A stretch of 64,000 nucleotides of DNA from NCBI GenBank assembly GCA_039519185.1, contig CM076846.1, forward strand, positions 223,002,659 through 223,066,658. Reading direction: 5' to 3'. Positions 54,826-64,000 of the stretch are shown here, piece by piece (the stretch's first letter is position 1; every line of letters begins with the position of its first letter). Under the pieces are notes generated by a model. The model did no database searches, was not told where the DNA came from, and saw only the letters and a program-made list of their open reading frames with translations. Origin of the DNA: Astragalus membranaceus. Its lineage: Eukaryota > Streptophyta > Magnoliopsida > Fabales > Fabaceae. A program made the position numbers and the translations under genes.

Positions 54826-56943
54826 ATGGCGAGACGCGATGATGCTGCTTTGGCTGCTGCTCTGCAAGCCATAGCTCAAGCTGTTGGGAATCAGCACACT
54901 GCTGCTGATGTTAATGCTCGTAACTTAGCAACGTTCCAGAGGGAAAATCCACCCACCTTCAAGGGTCGGTATGACCCCGATGGAGCCTTGGCCTGGTTAA
55001 AGGAGATAGAGCGGATCTTCCGTGTCATGGAGTGTTCTGCTGCTCAGAAAGTGAAATTGGGAACCCATATGCTAGCAGAGGAAGCTGACGACTGGTGGTT
55101 GGGAATGTCGCGAAGGTTAGAAAATGCTGGTGCGGAAGTTACTTGGGAGGTTTTCACAAGGGAGTTCAAGAGAAAGTACTACCCTGAGGATGTGCGAGCT
55201 AAGAAGGAAGTGGAATTTCTAGAGCTGAAGCAGGGAAACAAGACGGTAGCTGAGTATGCCGCCAAATTTGAGGAGTTGGCCAAATTCTGTCCTTACTATG
55301 CCAATGATGCCGATTCGGAGTTCTCCAAGTGTGTCAAATTTGAGAGTGGTCTGCGCCCTGATATAAAGAAAGCAATTGGGTATCAAGAGATTCGGGATTT
55401 TGCTAGATTGGTTGATAAGTGTAGGATCTATGAGGAAGACAGTTCTGCTGCTTACAAGGCTGTGAAGGAAAAGAGGAATTCTCAGTTTAGGGGAAAGCCC
55501 TATGATGTTGCTGGAAGTAAAGGTAAGTGGAAAGCAGGTGCTGGTCAGAAGTCAAGTGGGGGAGGTGCCCCTTCGGATATTGTGTGTTATTCTTGTAAGA
55601 AGCCTGGTCATAAGAGTAATGAGTGCCCCGAGGCCAATTGTTTCAAGTGTGGTCAGAAGGGCCACAAAGCTGCTAACTGTGAAAAGAAAGGGATTGTTTG
55701 CTATAATTGTGAAGAAGTGGGGCATGTGAGTGCTAATTGTCCTAAGCCCAAGAGGGAGAGAGCTAAGGGGAAAGTGTTTGCGCTGGCAGGATCCGAGGAT
55801 GCTAACGAGATTAGAGGTACTTGCCTTATTTATGGTACTCCTTTGATTGCTATAGTAGATACCGGTGCTACTCATTCTTTCATTGCTACATTATGTGCTA
55901 AAAAATTGGGTCTTGATTTGTCTTCTATGATGAGGGAGATGGTTATTGATACTCCGGCTAAGGGGTCGGTAACTACCTCCCTAGCGTGTGCTAAGTGTCC
56001 TCTGTCAGTCTTCGGCAGAGATTTTCTTGTGGATCTTATTTGTTTGCCTTTGGAGGGATTGGACGTTATCCTTGGTATGGACTGGTTAGTTGATAACCAT
56101 GTGCATATCAATTGCTTCAATAGATCTGTGAGTTTCCTTGTCCCTGAGGAGGAAGAATCTGCCTTGCTGCCTGCTGGTCAATTGCGTAGGTTAATGAAGG
56201 AAGAAGTTCATCTATTTGCCTTGATGGCGTCTCTGTCCGTTGAGAGTCAAGATATCATTGAGGGGTTGAAGGTAGTGTGCGAGTTTCCGGAAGTATTCCC
56301 TGATGAGATTCCGAGTGTTCCGCCAGAGAGGGAAGTTGAATTTGCTATTGATCTTGTGCCGGGTACGAGGCCTGTGTCTATGGCACCGTACCGGATGTCG
56401 GCGTCTGAATTATCTGAATTGAAGAAACAGCTAGAAGAGTTACTTGAGAAGAAGTTCATAAGGCCTAGTGTGTCGCCTTGGGGAGCACCTGTATTGTTAG
56501 TGAAGAAGAAGGATGGAAGCATGAGGCTTTGCGTGGACTATAGACAGTTGAACAAAGTGACAATCAAGAACAAGTATCCGCTTCCGAGAATTGATGACTT
56601 GATGGACCAGTTGGTGGGTGCTAAGGTGTTTAGCAAGATCGACTTGAGGTCGGGTTATCACCAAATCAAGGTGAAGGATGATGACATTCAGAAGACGGCT
56701 TTCAGAACTAGATATGGACACTATGAATATTCTGTAATGCCGTTTGGTGTTACCAACGCACCTGGGGTGTTTATGGAGTACATGAACCGTACCTTTCATA
56801 GTTACTTGGATCGTTTTGTAGTGGTATTTATAGATGACATTTTGGTGTATTCCAAGACGGAAGAAGAGCACGCAGAGCACTTGAGGTTAGTGCTAGAAGT
56901 ATTGAAGGAAAAGAAGCTTTATGCAAAATTGTCAAAGTGCTAG
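54826..56943 (+). CDS. Chromovirus gag-protease-RT, ends at premature TAG (705 aa)
   Basis: ATG at 54,826 (MARRDDAALAAAL). The gag capsid domain is at residues about 45-190 (WLKEIERIF, WWLGMSRR, FKRKYYPEDV, EYAAKFEELAKFC). Three CCHC knuckles lie at about 254-305 (CYSCKKPGHKSNEC, CFKCGQKGHKAANC, CYNCEEVGHVSANC). The protease active site AIVDTGATHSF is at about 341. RT follows with MRLCVDYRQLNK (about 565) and the catalytic FIDDILVYS (about 667). All these motifs look intact. The frame stops at TAG (56,941-56,943) just after LSKC and resumes at once in the same frame. Expressed as it is, it would make gag, protease and most of RT. Confidence 0.92.
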   Translation: MARRDDAALAAALQAIAQAVGNQHTAADVNARNLATFQRENPPTFKGRYDPDGALAWLKEIERIFRVMECSAAQKVKLGTHMLAEEADDWWLGMSRRLENAGAEVTWEVFTREFKRKYYPEDVRAKKEVEFLELKQGNKTVAEYAAKFEELAKFCPYYANDADSEFSKCVKFESGLRPDIKKAIGYQEIRDFARLVDKCRIYEEDSSAAYKAVKEKRNSQFRGKPYDVAGSKGKWKAGAGQKSSGGGAPSDIVCYSCKKPGHKSNECPEANCFKCGQKGHKAANCEKKGIVCYNCEEVGHVSANCPKPKRERAKGKVFALAGSEDANEIRGTCLIYGTPLIAIVDTGATHSFIATLCAKKLGLDLSSMMREMVIDTPAKGSVTTSLACAKCPLSVFGRDFLVDLICLPLEGLDVILGMDWLVDNHVHINCFNRSVSFLVPEEEESALLPAGQLRRLMKEEVHLFALMASLSVESQDIIEGLKVVCEFPEVFPDEIPSVPPEREVEFAIDLVPGTRPVSMAPYRMSASELSELKKQLEELLEKKFIRPSVSPWGAPVLLVKKKDGSMRLCVDYRQLNKVTIKNKYPLPRIDDLMDQLVGAKVFSKIDLRSGYHQIKVKDDDIQKTAFRTRYGHYEYSVMPFGVTNAPGVFMEYMNRTFHSYLDRFVVVFIDDILVYSKTEEEHAEHLRLVLEVLKEKKLYAKLSKC

Positions 56944-58965
56944 TTCTGGTTGCATAAAGTGAGTTTTCTTGGCCATGTGATTTCTGGTGACGGTATAGCT
57001 GTAGACCCAGCCAAGGTTGAGGCTGTGTTACAGTGGGAGAGCCCAAAGTCAGTGACTGAAATAAGGAGTTTCTTGGGTTTGGCTGGCTACTACAGGAGGT
57101 TTATAGAGGGTTTCTCTAAGCTAGCTCTTCCGTTGACTCAATTGACGTGTAAGGGGAAAGCTTTTGTGTGGGATGCCCGGTGTGAAGAGAGCTTCAATGA
57201 GTTGAAAAAGAGGTTGACCACATCTCCTATTTTGGTATTGCCTGTTCCAGAGCAATCGTTTGTAGTATATTGCGATGCTTCCAAGATGGGTTTAGGAGGT
57301 GTGCTGATGCAAGATGGTAAGGTAGTAGCCTATGCGTCTAGGCAGTTGAGAATTCATGAGAAGAACTACCCTACTCATGATTTGGAGCTTGCAGCAATTG
57401 TCTTTGCTTTGAAAATTTGGAGGCACTATTTGTATGGTGCTAAGTTTGAGGTGTTCAGTGATCATAAGGGGTTGCAGTATTTATTTGATCAGAAAGAGCT
57501 GAATATGAGACAAAGGAGGTGGCTGGAATTATTGAAGGACTATGACTTTAGTTTGAATTACCATCCGGGGAAGGCTAATGTTGTAGCCGATGCTTTGAGT
57601 AGGAAGTCCCTTCATGTGTCTGCAATGATGGTAAAAGAGCTCGAATTGATTGAGCAGTTTCGGGATTTGAGTTTGGTCTGTGAAGTAACACCTAAGAGTG
57701 TAAGACTGGGAATGTTGAAGATTCACAATGAATTTTTGGATGTTATTAGAGAGGCTCAGAAGCAAGACATTAAGTTAGTAGATGCGGCAGTTGGGATTGA
57801 TCATTCCGAGAGTAAGGATTATGAGATAGATGCACACGATGTGTTGAGACACCGTGGAAGAATTTGTATTCCTGATGATGAAGAAATTAAGAAGGCGATC
57901 CTTGAAAAGGGTCATCGGAGTAAGTTGAGTATCCACCCAGGAGCCACAAAGATGTACCAAGATTTGAAGAAACTGTTTTGGTGGCCTGGCATGAAGCGAG
58001 ATATAGCCCAATTTGTGTATGCTTGTTTGACATGTCAGAAATCTAAGGTAGAACATCAGAAGCCGGCAGGGTTGATGCAGCCATTGGATGTTCCGGAATG
58101 GAAGTGGGATAGTATCTCCATGGATTTTGTAACTGGGTTGCCGAATACAGTGAGAGGATTCGATGCTATATGGGTGATTGTGGATAGGTTGACGAAATCT
58201 GCTCACTTTTTGCCGATTAATATGACTTATCCAGTTCCGAAGTTGGCAGATATTTATGTTAAGACTATTGTGAAGCTGCATGGTGTCCCTTTGAGTATCG
58301 TGTCCGATCGGGATCCTAGATTTACTTCTGAATTTTGGAAAGGCTTGCAAGAGGCCTTAGGTTCTAAATTGAGATTGAGTTCCGCTTATCATCCCCAGAC
58401 AGATGGGCAGACTGAGAGAACTATCCAGTCACTAGAGGATTTGTTGAGGGCATGCGTTCTTGAACAAGGGGGTTCGTGGGATTCCCATTTGCCATTGATT
58501 GAATTCACCTATAATAATAGTTTTCATGCGAGTATTGGGATGGCGCCTTTCGAGGCATTGTATGGTAGGAGGTGTAGGACACCCTTGTGTTGGTATGAAT
58601 CGGGGGAGAGTGTGGTGTTAGGCCCTGAGATTGTGCGGGAGACCACAGAGAAGGTGAAGATGATTCGAGAGAAGATGAAAGCCTCGCAGAGTAGGCAGAA
58701 GAGCTATCATGATAAGAGGAGAAAGGATCTAGAGTTTCAAGCTGGTGACCATGTATTCTTGAGAGTCACTCCGGTGACAGGTGTGGGTCGTGCCTTGAAA
58801 TCGAAGAAGCTAACCCCTCATTTTATTGGCCCATACAAGATTTTGGAAAGAGTTGGGAAAGTTGCCTATCGGGTGGCCTTGCCACCTAATCTGTCTAATC
58901 TGAATGACGTGTTCCATGTATCTCAGTTGCGGAAGTATGTACCTGATCCATCGCACGTAATTTAG
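56944..58965 (+). pseudogene. Chromovirus RT end, RNase H and integrase, between two TAG codons
   Basis: Same frame as the upstream segment. The RT thumb (KVSFLGHVISGDGI, FLGLAGYYRRFI) is followed by RNase H (YCDASKMGLGG, DLELAAIVFAL, FSDHKGLQYLF, NVVADALSR). Then come the integrase HHCC module (HRSKLSIHPG to CLTCQKSK) and the DDE core (SMDFVTGLP, VSDRDPRFTSEFW, PQTDGQTERTIQSLED), and the HVSQLRKYVPDPSH C-terminal module. A second TAG (58,963-58,965) separates the chromodomain. No other break was seen, so the copy is close to intact. Confidence 0.92.
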
Positions 58966-59187
58966 ATGGATAATGTGGAGGTGAGAGAGAACCTCACCGT
59001 GGAAACTATGCCAGTTAGAATTGAGGACCGTGAGGTAAAGGTGTTAAGAGGCAAAGAGATAAATTTAGTGAAAATGGTTTGGTTGGGAGCCGTGGGCGAG
59101 AGCATGACGTGGGAATTGGAGAGTAAGATGAAAGAAGCCTATCCAGAGTTGTTTGATTCAGGTAATTTCGAGGACGAAATTCTCTAA
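58966..59187 (+). pseudogene. Chromodomain tail of the chromovirus polyprotein
   Basis: In frame after the second TAG. MDNVEVRENLTVETMPVRI leads into a chromodomain-like fold: REVKVLRGKEINLVKMVWLG, then MTWELESKMKEAYPELF. Ends FEDEIL at a TAA (59,185-59,187), directly before the PPT. Such chromodomains target integration to particular chromatin in Tekay/Del elements. Here it would be lost unless the stop is read through. Confidence 0.85.
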
Positions 59188-59199
59188 GTGGGGGAGAGT
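59188..59199 (+). other. Polypurine tract of the chromovirus
   Basis: gtgggggagagt lies between the stop codon and the 3' LTR start. Confidence 0.85.
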
Positions 59200-59577
59200 T
59201 GTAACGCCCCAAAATAATTTAATTAATTATTTAATTAAGTTATTTGAGGGATTGCAATATTTATTTAAGTGAAATAATAATGTTGGAATTTATTTTATTT
59301 CAGGGGGTATCTAACTAAGTAAATAAGGTGCTGCAATAAGGGCCCAAGTCAATTAGTGACCCAAGCCCATTCTTAAAACCCCAAAACCCTATGGAAGGGT
59401 CTCATTTGCGCATTCCAAAAAAGAAAGAAAAGAAACGGATCAGAGAGGGAGAGAAGAAAGAAACTCGCGACAGCCAGCAGGAAAAGGAAGAAGAGGAATT
59501 GTTCATCTTGGCTTTGGGTAATGAGTTTTGATCCTTTTCTTAACCATTTTTCTTCCTCTTTCAAGTGTTGTAGTTCC
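59200..59577 (+). repeat. Chromovirus 3' LTR, first 378 bp
   Basis: Matches 35,962-36,238 plus 53,039-53,140 or so. It reads through the agcca site without the Ogre-like insert, which proves that nesting. It breaks after gttcc (59,573-59,577), where another LTR begins. Confidence 0.92.
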
Positions 59578-62086
59578 TGTAACACCCCATTTCTACCCTT
59601 TTATTTTAATTAAGAAAATCAGAGTTCAAAAAAATGATTTTTGATTCTACCACGAGGGTGTCACACATACGTCAAAATAAAACCTCAAGTCTCAAATAAA
59701 AGCAGTACGTCGTCAAAGGTACAATACATAGCACTCCACAATGGGGAGACCTCAAAACATCGAAAACTACGTCATAAAATCCAACGACAACGCAGCGGAA
59801 AAGTAAATCAACCCATCAACAGTATAAAAATCTAAGTACATCAACAAAACATCAAATACATCCCCCCAGGTGCTACGTATCAGAGCATGACGACTCGACT
59901 CAAGAAGTGAAGCTAAGACCTTCACTGGGAATCACCTGCACGTTACCAACACGGGGGTAACATTCAAACAGGAAAGGGTGAGCATCTTTTCAATCCATAT
60001 AATAGAAAATATGATAAGTACTAATCGTAGGCTACGCACTAGAGCAATCAACATCCAAAACACTGAATATTCACATCACAATCATCATTCACATCACTTA
60101 CAATAACTCATCTCATGTCATGTAGGCGTATGAAATGCAACCCACTCGCGGGCATATGCATGAGGTACCTTTTCACAAACGTCGCTTAGCCCTTAAGGCC
60201 TCATCGTCACTTAGCCACGTGGGCCTCAAAAACGTCACTGGGTTTATGCATATGGGCATGAGACACTATGACATGCACCACTCACAACACACAATTACAC
60301 AAATACCCAAATCATAGTCAACTATGTGACCCGTCACTTACCGGTTTGCTCACAAGAAGCACAGCACCTGTCAAATTCACAATCAACACACAACGTCACT
60401 TGGCCCTTTAGACCTTAACATCACTTAGCCTTTCGGGCCACAAACGTCACTGGGTTCTCATCGTCACTTATACAATAAATATCATCAGCTCAAACAATAG
60501 CCACTGAGGGCAAAAACGTCATTTACTAGCCCCTAAGGGCATCATCGTCATTTACACGTCATTATAATTAATATTAGCCACTAAGGGCAAAACAGTCATT
60601 TAACTAGCCACTAGGGGCATCATCGTCAAAATCATTATTTTTGACACTAAATCGTTAAAATCACTGGCCATACGCAAAAGAGAATTTTCTAAAGACACCC
60701 GGAACATCTTTTCATTTTCACAGCAACGGTCACCGGAAACGGCCACTCGGACGCCCCAGCAACCTTCAGAAAAATAAATTTTTATTTTTAAAAAATGGAA
60801 CACACAAATAGACAACTGAAAATGCTTCACAACGCTTTTTGAATCGTTCAAAACGGATATCCGGGTCAAAAGATACAGCGAAAACAGTTTTTAGAAATAT
60901 TTTGGGAACATCCAGAAAACTGGCGCCATGGGCATCCAGCGCCCAGGCGCCTGGCGCCCAGCGCCTAGCAAAGTGCAACACACGCACGCGCACGGGCGCT
61001 CAGCGCCCAGCACTGGCACCCAGCGCCCAGCGCCTCAGACACACACACTGGAACTTGGCGCCCAGAAAACTGGCGCGCGCCTAGACATCCTGCGCCACAC
61101 ACAGACGCGGCGCCCAGGCATCCAGCGCCCAGACAGCAACACACACCTGAATTTCCAGCAACTTTTTCAACACTAAAAATTGATTCCTAACAATTTTAAA
61201 GCATCAAAAATTCATATTTTTCAGCACCCAAAAATGCACTTATTTTATTCAAGATCACCAAAACTCATTGAAAAACATTACCAACATCATCATGGCGCCC
61301 TAAGCGCCCAAAACATCCTCAAACACCTCATATGCGAACACCATCAACATCCAATACCATCATCATCAAATTAATCGCATAAATCACATAATAATCGTGT
61401 CTCTATTATAATTCACATGCGCATACATGAAGTGCATATACATTGAAAATTAACATCAAGCATATCAAGGCTACAACAAGAACAACATCAACATATCAAG
61501 AACATCAAGAACAACATCAACATATCAAGAACATCAAGAACAACATCAACATATCAAGAACATCAAGAATAGGGCATGCATCAAGGATCTAGTCCAACAA
61601 CCTAGATTAAGACCTATCATGGAATTCTATTTGATGGAAAGAAAGAGCTCCCCTAACCTTTTAAAGAAGAAGAGCTTGAACCCTAGGAGTAGTCACCTAC
61701 AGAGCCACACCAACAACGGTGATCTCCTCTCCCTTGATCTTCGAAATCCCTCTTCTCCTTCTCCTCTTGTGTTCGACTTCCTCTTCTCTTGGCCGCCCCT
61801 TGCTCTCTCTTTCTCACGCTCCTCTCTTCTTTTCTCTCTTTTCTCAAATTTCGCAATTGGCCACAACCAAACCCTAACCCCTAAGCACTTGACCACTTCG
61901 CATATGCCTAGAGTCATGGGCTTGGGCTTCTCACTTAAGCCCAAGTCCATTTAGTTTGGCACCTCCACCTTCTAATACTTCCTACACATATTAATATAAT
62001 TCTAATTAATTAAATTATACCCAGTAAATTAAATAAATGCCTAAATACTTAATTAAATAAATTAATTAAATATTTAGGGTGTTACA
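59578..62086 (-). repeat. 3' LTR of second chromovirus
   Basis: 2,509 bp with perfect 10-bp inverted ends (tgtaacaccc...gggtgttaca). It contains repeated 'cgtcactta' motifs (60,178-60,620), a GC-rich ggcgcc-dense island (60,925-61,135), and three copies of an 'aacatcaacatatcaagaacatc' tandem (about 61,480-61,570). A TATA-like sequence was not assigned. Open frames here look incidental. Confidence 0.88.
60925..61135. repeat. ggcgcc-rich island
   Basis: Many repeats of cagcgcccag and ggcgcccag in a surrounding of about 60-65 percent AT. Each ggcgcc is a palindrome. Confidence 0.85.
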
Positions 62087-62098
62087 ACTCTCCCCCAC

Positions 62099-62260
62099 TT
62101 AGAATATTTCGTCCTCGAAATTTACCTGATCAAATAATTCTGGGTAGGACTCTCGCATCTTGCTTTCCAGTTCCCAAGTCATACTCTCGCCGGCAGCTCC
62201 TAGCCAAACCACTTTCACTAATGCAATCTCTTTGCCTCTAAGCGCTTTCACCTCCCGATC
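62099..62260 (-). pseudogene. Chromodomain tail of second chromovirus
   Basis: After an in-frame TAG (about 62,261-62,263) the same frame encodes DREVKALRGKEIALVKVVWL, then MTWELESKMRESYPELF, and ends FEDEIF at TAA (62,101-62,099). It is the counterpart of 58,966-59,187 in the outer element. Confidence 0.85.
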
Positions 62261-64000
62261 CTAAATCCGTACGGGCATCGTCTCCACAGTGAGATTATCC
62301 CGCATCTCCACATCATCCATATGGATCACATGAGATGGATCCGACACATACTTTCGAAGTTGCGACACATGAAACACGTCGTGCAAATTTGAAAGATTTG
62401 GCGGTAAAGCCACTCTATAAGCCACATTTCCGATTCTTTCAGAAATCTGATAAGGACCAACAAATCGAGGAGTGAGCTTCTTCGATTTCAACGCTCGACC
62501 AACACCGGTAATAGGAGAAACCCTCAAGAACACATGCTCACCCTCCTGAAACTCTAAATCCTTCCTCCGCTTGTCATGATAACTCTTCTGACGACTCTGC
62601 GAAGCCTTCATCTTTTCACGGATCATCTTGATCTTCTCTGTAGTCTCCCGGACAATCTCCGGTCCCAACACCACACTCTCTCCCGACTCATACCAACACA
62701 ATGGCGTTCTACACTTTCGACCATACAATGCTTCAAATGGTGCCATCCCGATACTGGAATGGTGGCTGTTGTTATAGGTAAACTCAATCAACGCAAGGTA
62801 GGAATCCCATGAACCCCGTTGTTCCAATACACAAGCCCTCAACAAATCCTCTAACGACTGAATTGTTCTCTCCGACTGACCATCTGTCTGAGGATGATAC
62901 GCCGAACTCATTTTCAACTTTGAACCCAATTCCTTCTGCAAACTCTTCCAAAACTCAGAAGTGAACCTCGGATCCCTATCTGACACAATACTCTTCGGAA
63001 CACCGTGCAACTTCACAATTTCTCTGACATAGACCTCTGCCAACCTCGACACCGGATAAGTGATATTAATAGGAATAAAGTGAGCAGACTTCGTTAACCT
63101 ATCAACGATCACCCAAATAGCGTCATGACCCTTAACTGTATTCGGCAATCCCGTCACAAAATCCATCGCTATGCTATCCCACTTCCACTCTGGAACTTCT
63201 AACGGTTGCATTAACCCTGCAGGCTTCTGATGCTCAACCTTAGATTTCTGACAGGTCAAACAGGCATACACAAACTGTGCCACATCTCTCTTCATACCAT
63301 ACCACCAAAACATCTTTTTCAGATCTTGATACATTTTCGTCGCTCCAGGATGGATACTCAACTTGCTACGGTGACCCTCCTCTAAAATTGCCTTTCTCAT
63401 CTCTTCATCGTCCGGAACACAGATCCTACCCCGGAACCTCAATACACCATTGGGATCTAATTTGAAATCTTCATCTTCAGATTGACCAACCCCATTAATT
63501 AAATCTACTAACTTGACATCTGTCTTCTGAGCTTCCCTGATGCTGCCCAGGAAATCATTATCGATCTTTAACATTCCCAGCTTGACATTGCGAGGTGTCA
63601 TTTTACAAACCAAACTCAAATCTCTGAATTCCTCGATCAACTCTAATTCCTTCACCATCATTGCCGACATATGCAAAGACTTTCTGCTTAAAGCATCAGC
63701 CACGACATTAGCTTTGCCGGGATGATAATTCAAACCAAAGTCATAATCCTTCAAGAGCTCCAACCACCGACGCTGTCTCATATTCAACTCTTTCTGATCG
63801 AACAGATACTTTAGACTCTTATGATCACTGAACACTTCGAACCTCGAACCATAAAGGTAGTGCCTCCAAATCTTAAGCACAAATACCACAGCAGCCAATT
63901 CCAAATCGTGCGTAGGGTAATTTTTCTCATGAACCCGCAACTGCCTCGACGCATACGCAACGACTTTCCCATCTTGCATCAGCACACCACCAAGACCCAT
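62261..64000 (-). pseudogene. Second chromovirus RNase H and integrase, partial at window edge
   Basis: 579 residues open from the window end. RNase H: MGLGGVLMQDGK, DLELAAVVFVLK, FSDHKSLKYLF, NVVADALSR. Integrase HHCC: HRSKLSIHPG to CLTCQKSK. DDE core: AMDFVTGLP, VSDRDPRFTSEFW, PQTDGQSERTIQSLED. C-terminal module: HVSQLRKYVSDPSHV. It ends at a TAG after ETMPVRI, which cuts off the chromodomain. The frame is clean otherwise. The upstream gag, protease and RT should be beyond 64,000. Confidence 0.9.

Larger units (their letters stand above)
35962..64000 (+). mobile_element. Tekay/Del-type chromovirus (outer element, interrupted twice, runs off window)
   Basis: Ty3/gypsy element with its 5' LTR at 35,962-36,238 plus 53,039-54,728, PBS at 54,732, gag-pol at 54,826-59,187 with a C-terminal chromodomain, PPT at 59,188-59,199, and the first 378 bp of the 3' LTR (59,200-59,577). 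The 5' LTR is split by an Ogre-like element (36,239-53,033, TSD agcca). The 3' LTR is split by a second chromovirus (from 59,578). The two LTR copies differ at only about two positions over the first 277 bp, so the insertion is young. Polyprotein coding is disturbed only by two TAG codons. Confidence 0.9.
59578..64000 (-). mobile_element. Second chromovirus, minus strand, incomplete at window end
   Basis: 3' LTR at 59,578-62,086, PPT (plus actctcccccactt) at 62,087-62,100, chromodomain, integrase and RNase H in minus orientation to 64,000. Its protein is very like that of the outer chromovirus, but its LTR (2.5 kb) is largely different, so it belongs to a sister family. The left target flank is gttcc. 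The rest of the element lies beyond the window. Confidence 0.9.

Overview
The window is plant nuclear DNA, most likely from a legume of the clover/medic/pea group. This rests on AT-rich intergenic DNA, intronless SIN3-like mini-genes of a kind recalled from such legumes, Ogre/Tat-type and Tekay-type LTR retrotransposons, and legume-style MITEs, CACTA and hAT remnants. The genus is an inference. Almost everything in the window is transposable-element DNA. The only host-type genes seen are four paralogous short genes encoding the N-terminal PAH1-PAH2 part of a SIN3-like co-repressor.

Positions 1-34,433 form a segmental-duplication cluster. Four related blocks each carry an AT-rich upstream stretch, a conserved TATA-like promoter, a SIN3-like mini-gene (ATGs at 6066, 15369, 20822 and 33125) and a conserved downstream stretch. 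Copies 2-4 are intact (177, 173 and 174 aa). Copy 1 is broken after PAH1. Between and inside the blocks lie a MULE-type MITE (486-801, 9-bp TSD), a degenerate minus-strand Ty1/copia element (893-5724, TSD ataac), a CACTA element (6928-9295, TSD gtt), several MITEs, two minus-strand LINE remnants (about 10.4-11.7 kb and 17.1-17.5 kb), hAT remnants, SINEs (one with a perfect 15-bp TSD), and a decayed Ty3/gypsy Tat-like element (21,878-27,967). Next to that element are a CACTA transposase scrap and the 3' end of an Athila-like element (28,193 to about 31,020, minus strand).

Positions 34,434-64,000 are a stack of nested insertions. A CACTA 5' end (34,434) is cut by an Ogre-like LTR fragment (35,736). 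That fragment is cut by a plus-strand Tekay/Del-type chromovirus whose 5' LTR starts at 35,962 and whose gag-pol lies at 54,826-59,187. The 5' LTR of this chromovirus is split by a 16.8-kb minus-strand Ogre-like element (36,239-53,033) with two nearly identical 4.6-kb LTRs, a tRNA-Arg-type PBS, and only an integrase tail left of pol. The 3' LTR of the chromovirus is split at 59,578 by a second, minus-strand chromovirus that runs off the window end.

No rRNA, tRNA or CRISPR was seen. The most biologically interesting items are the SIN3 PAH1-PAH2 mini-protein family, the dense GTCGAA/TCGA motif shared by two unrelated retrotransposons but not by the chromovirus, and the nesting order, which predicts the sequence beyond the window.
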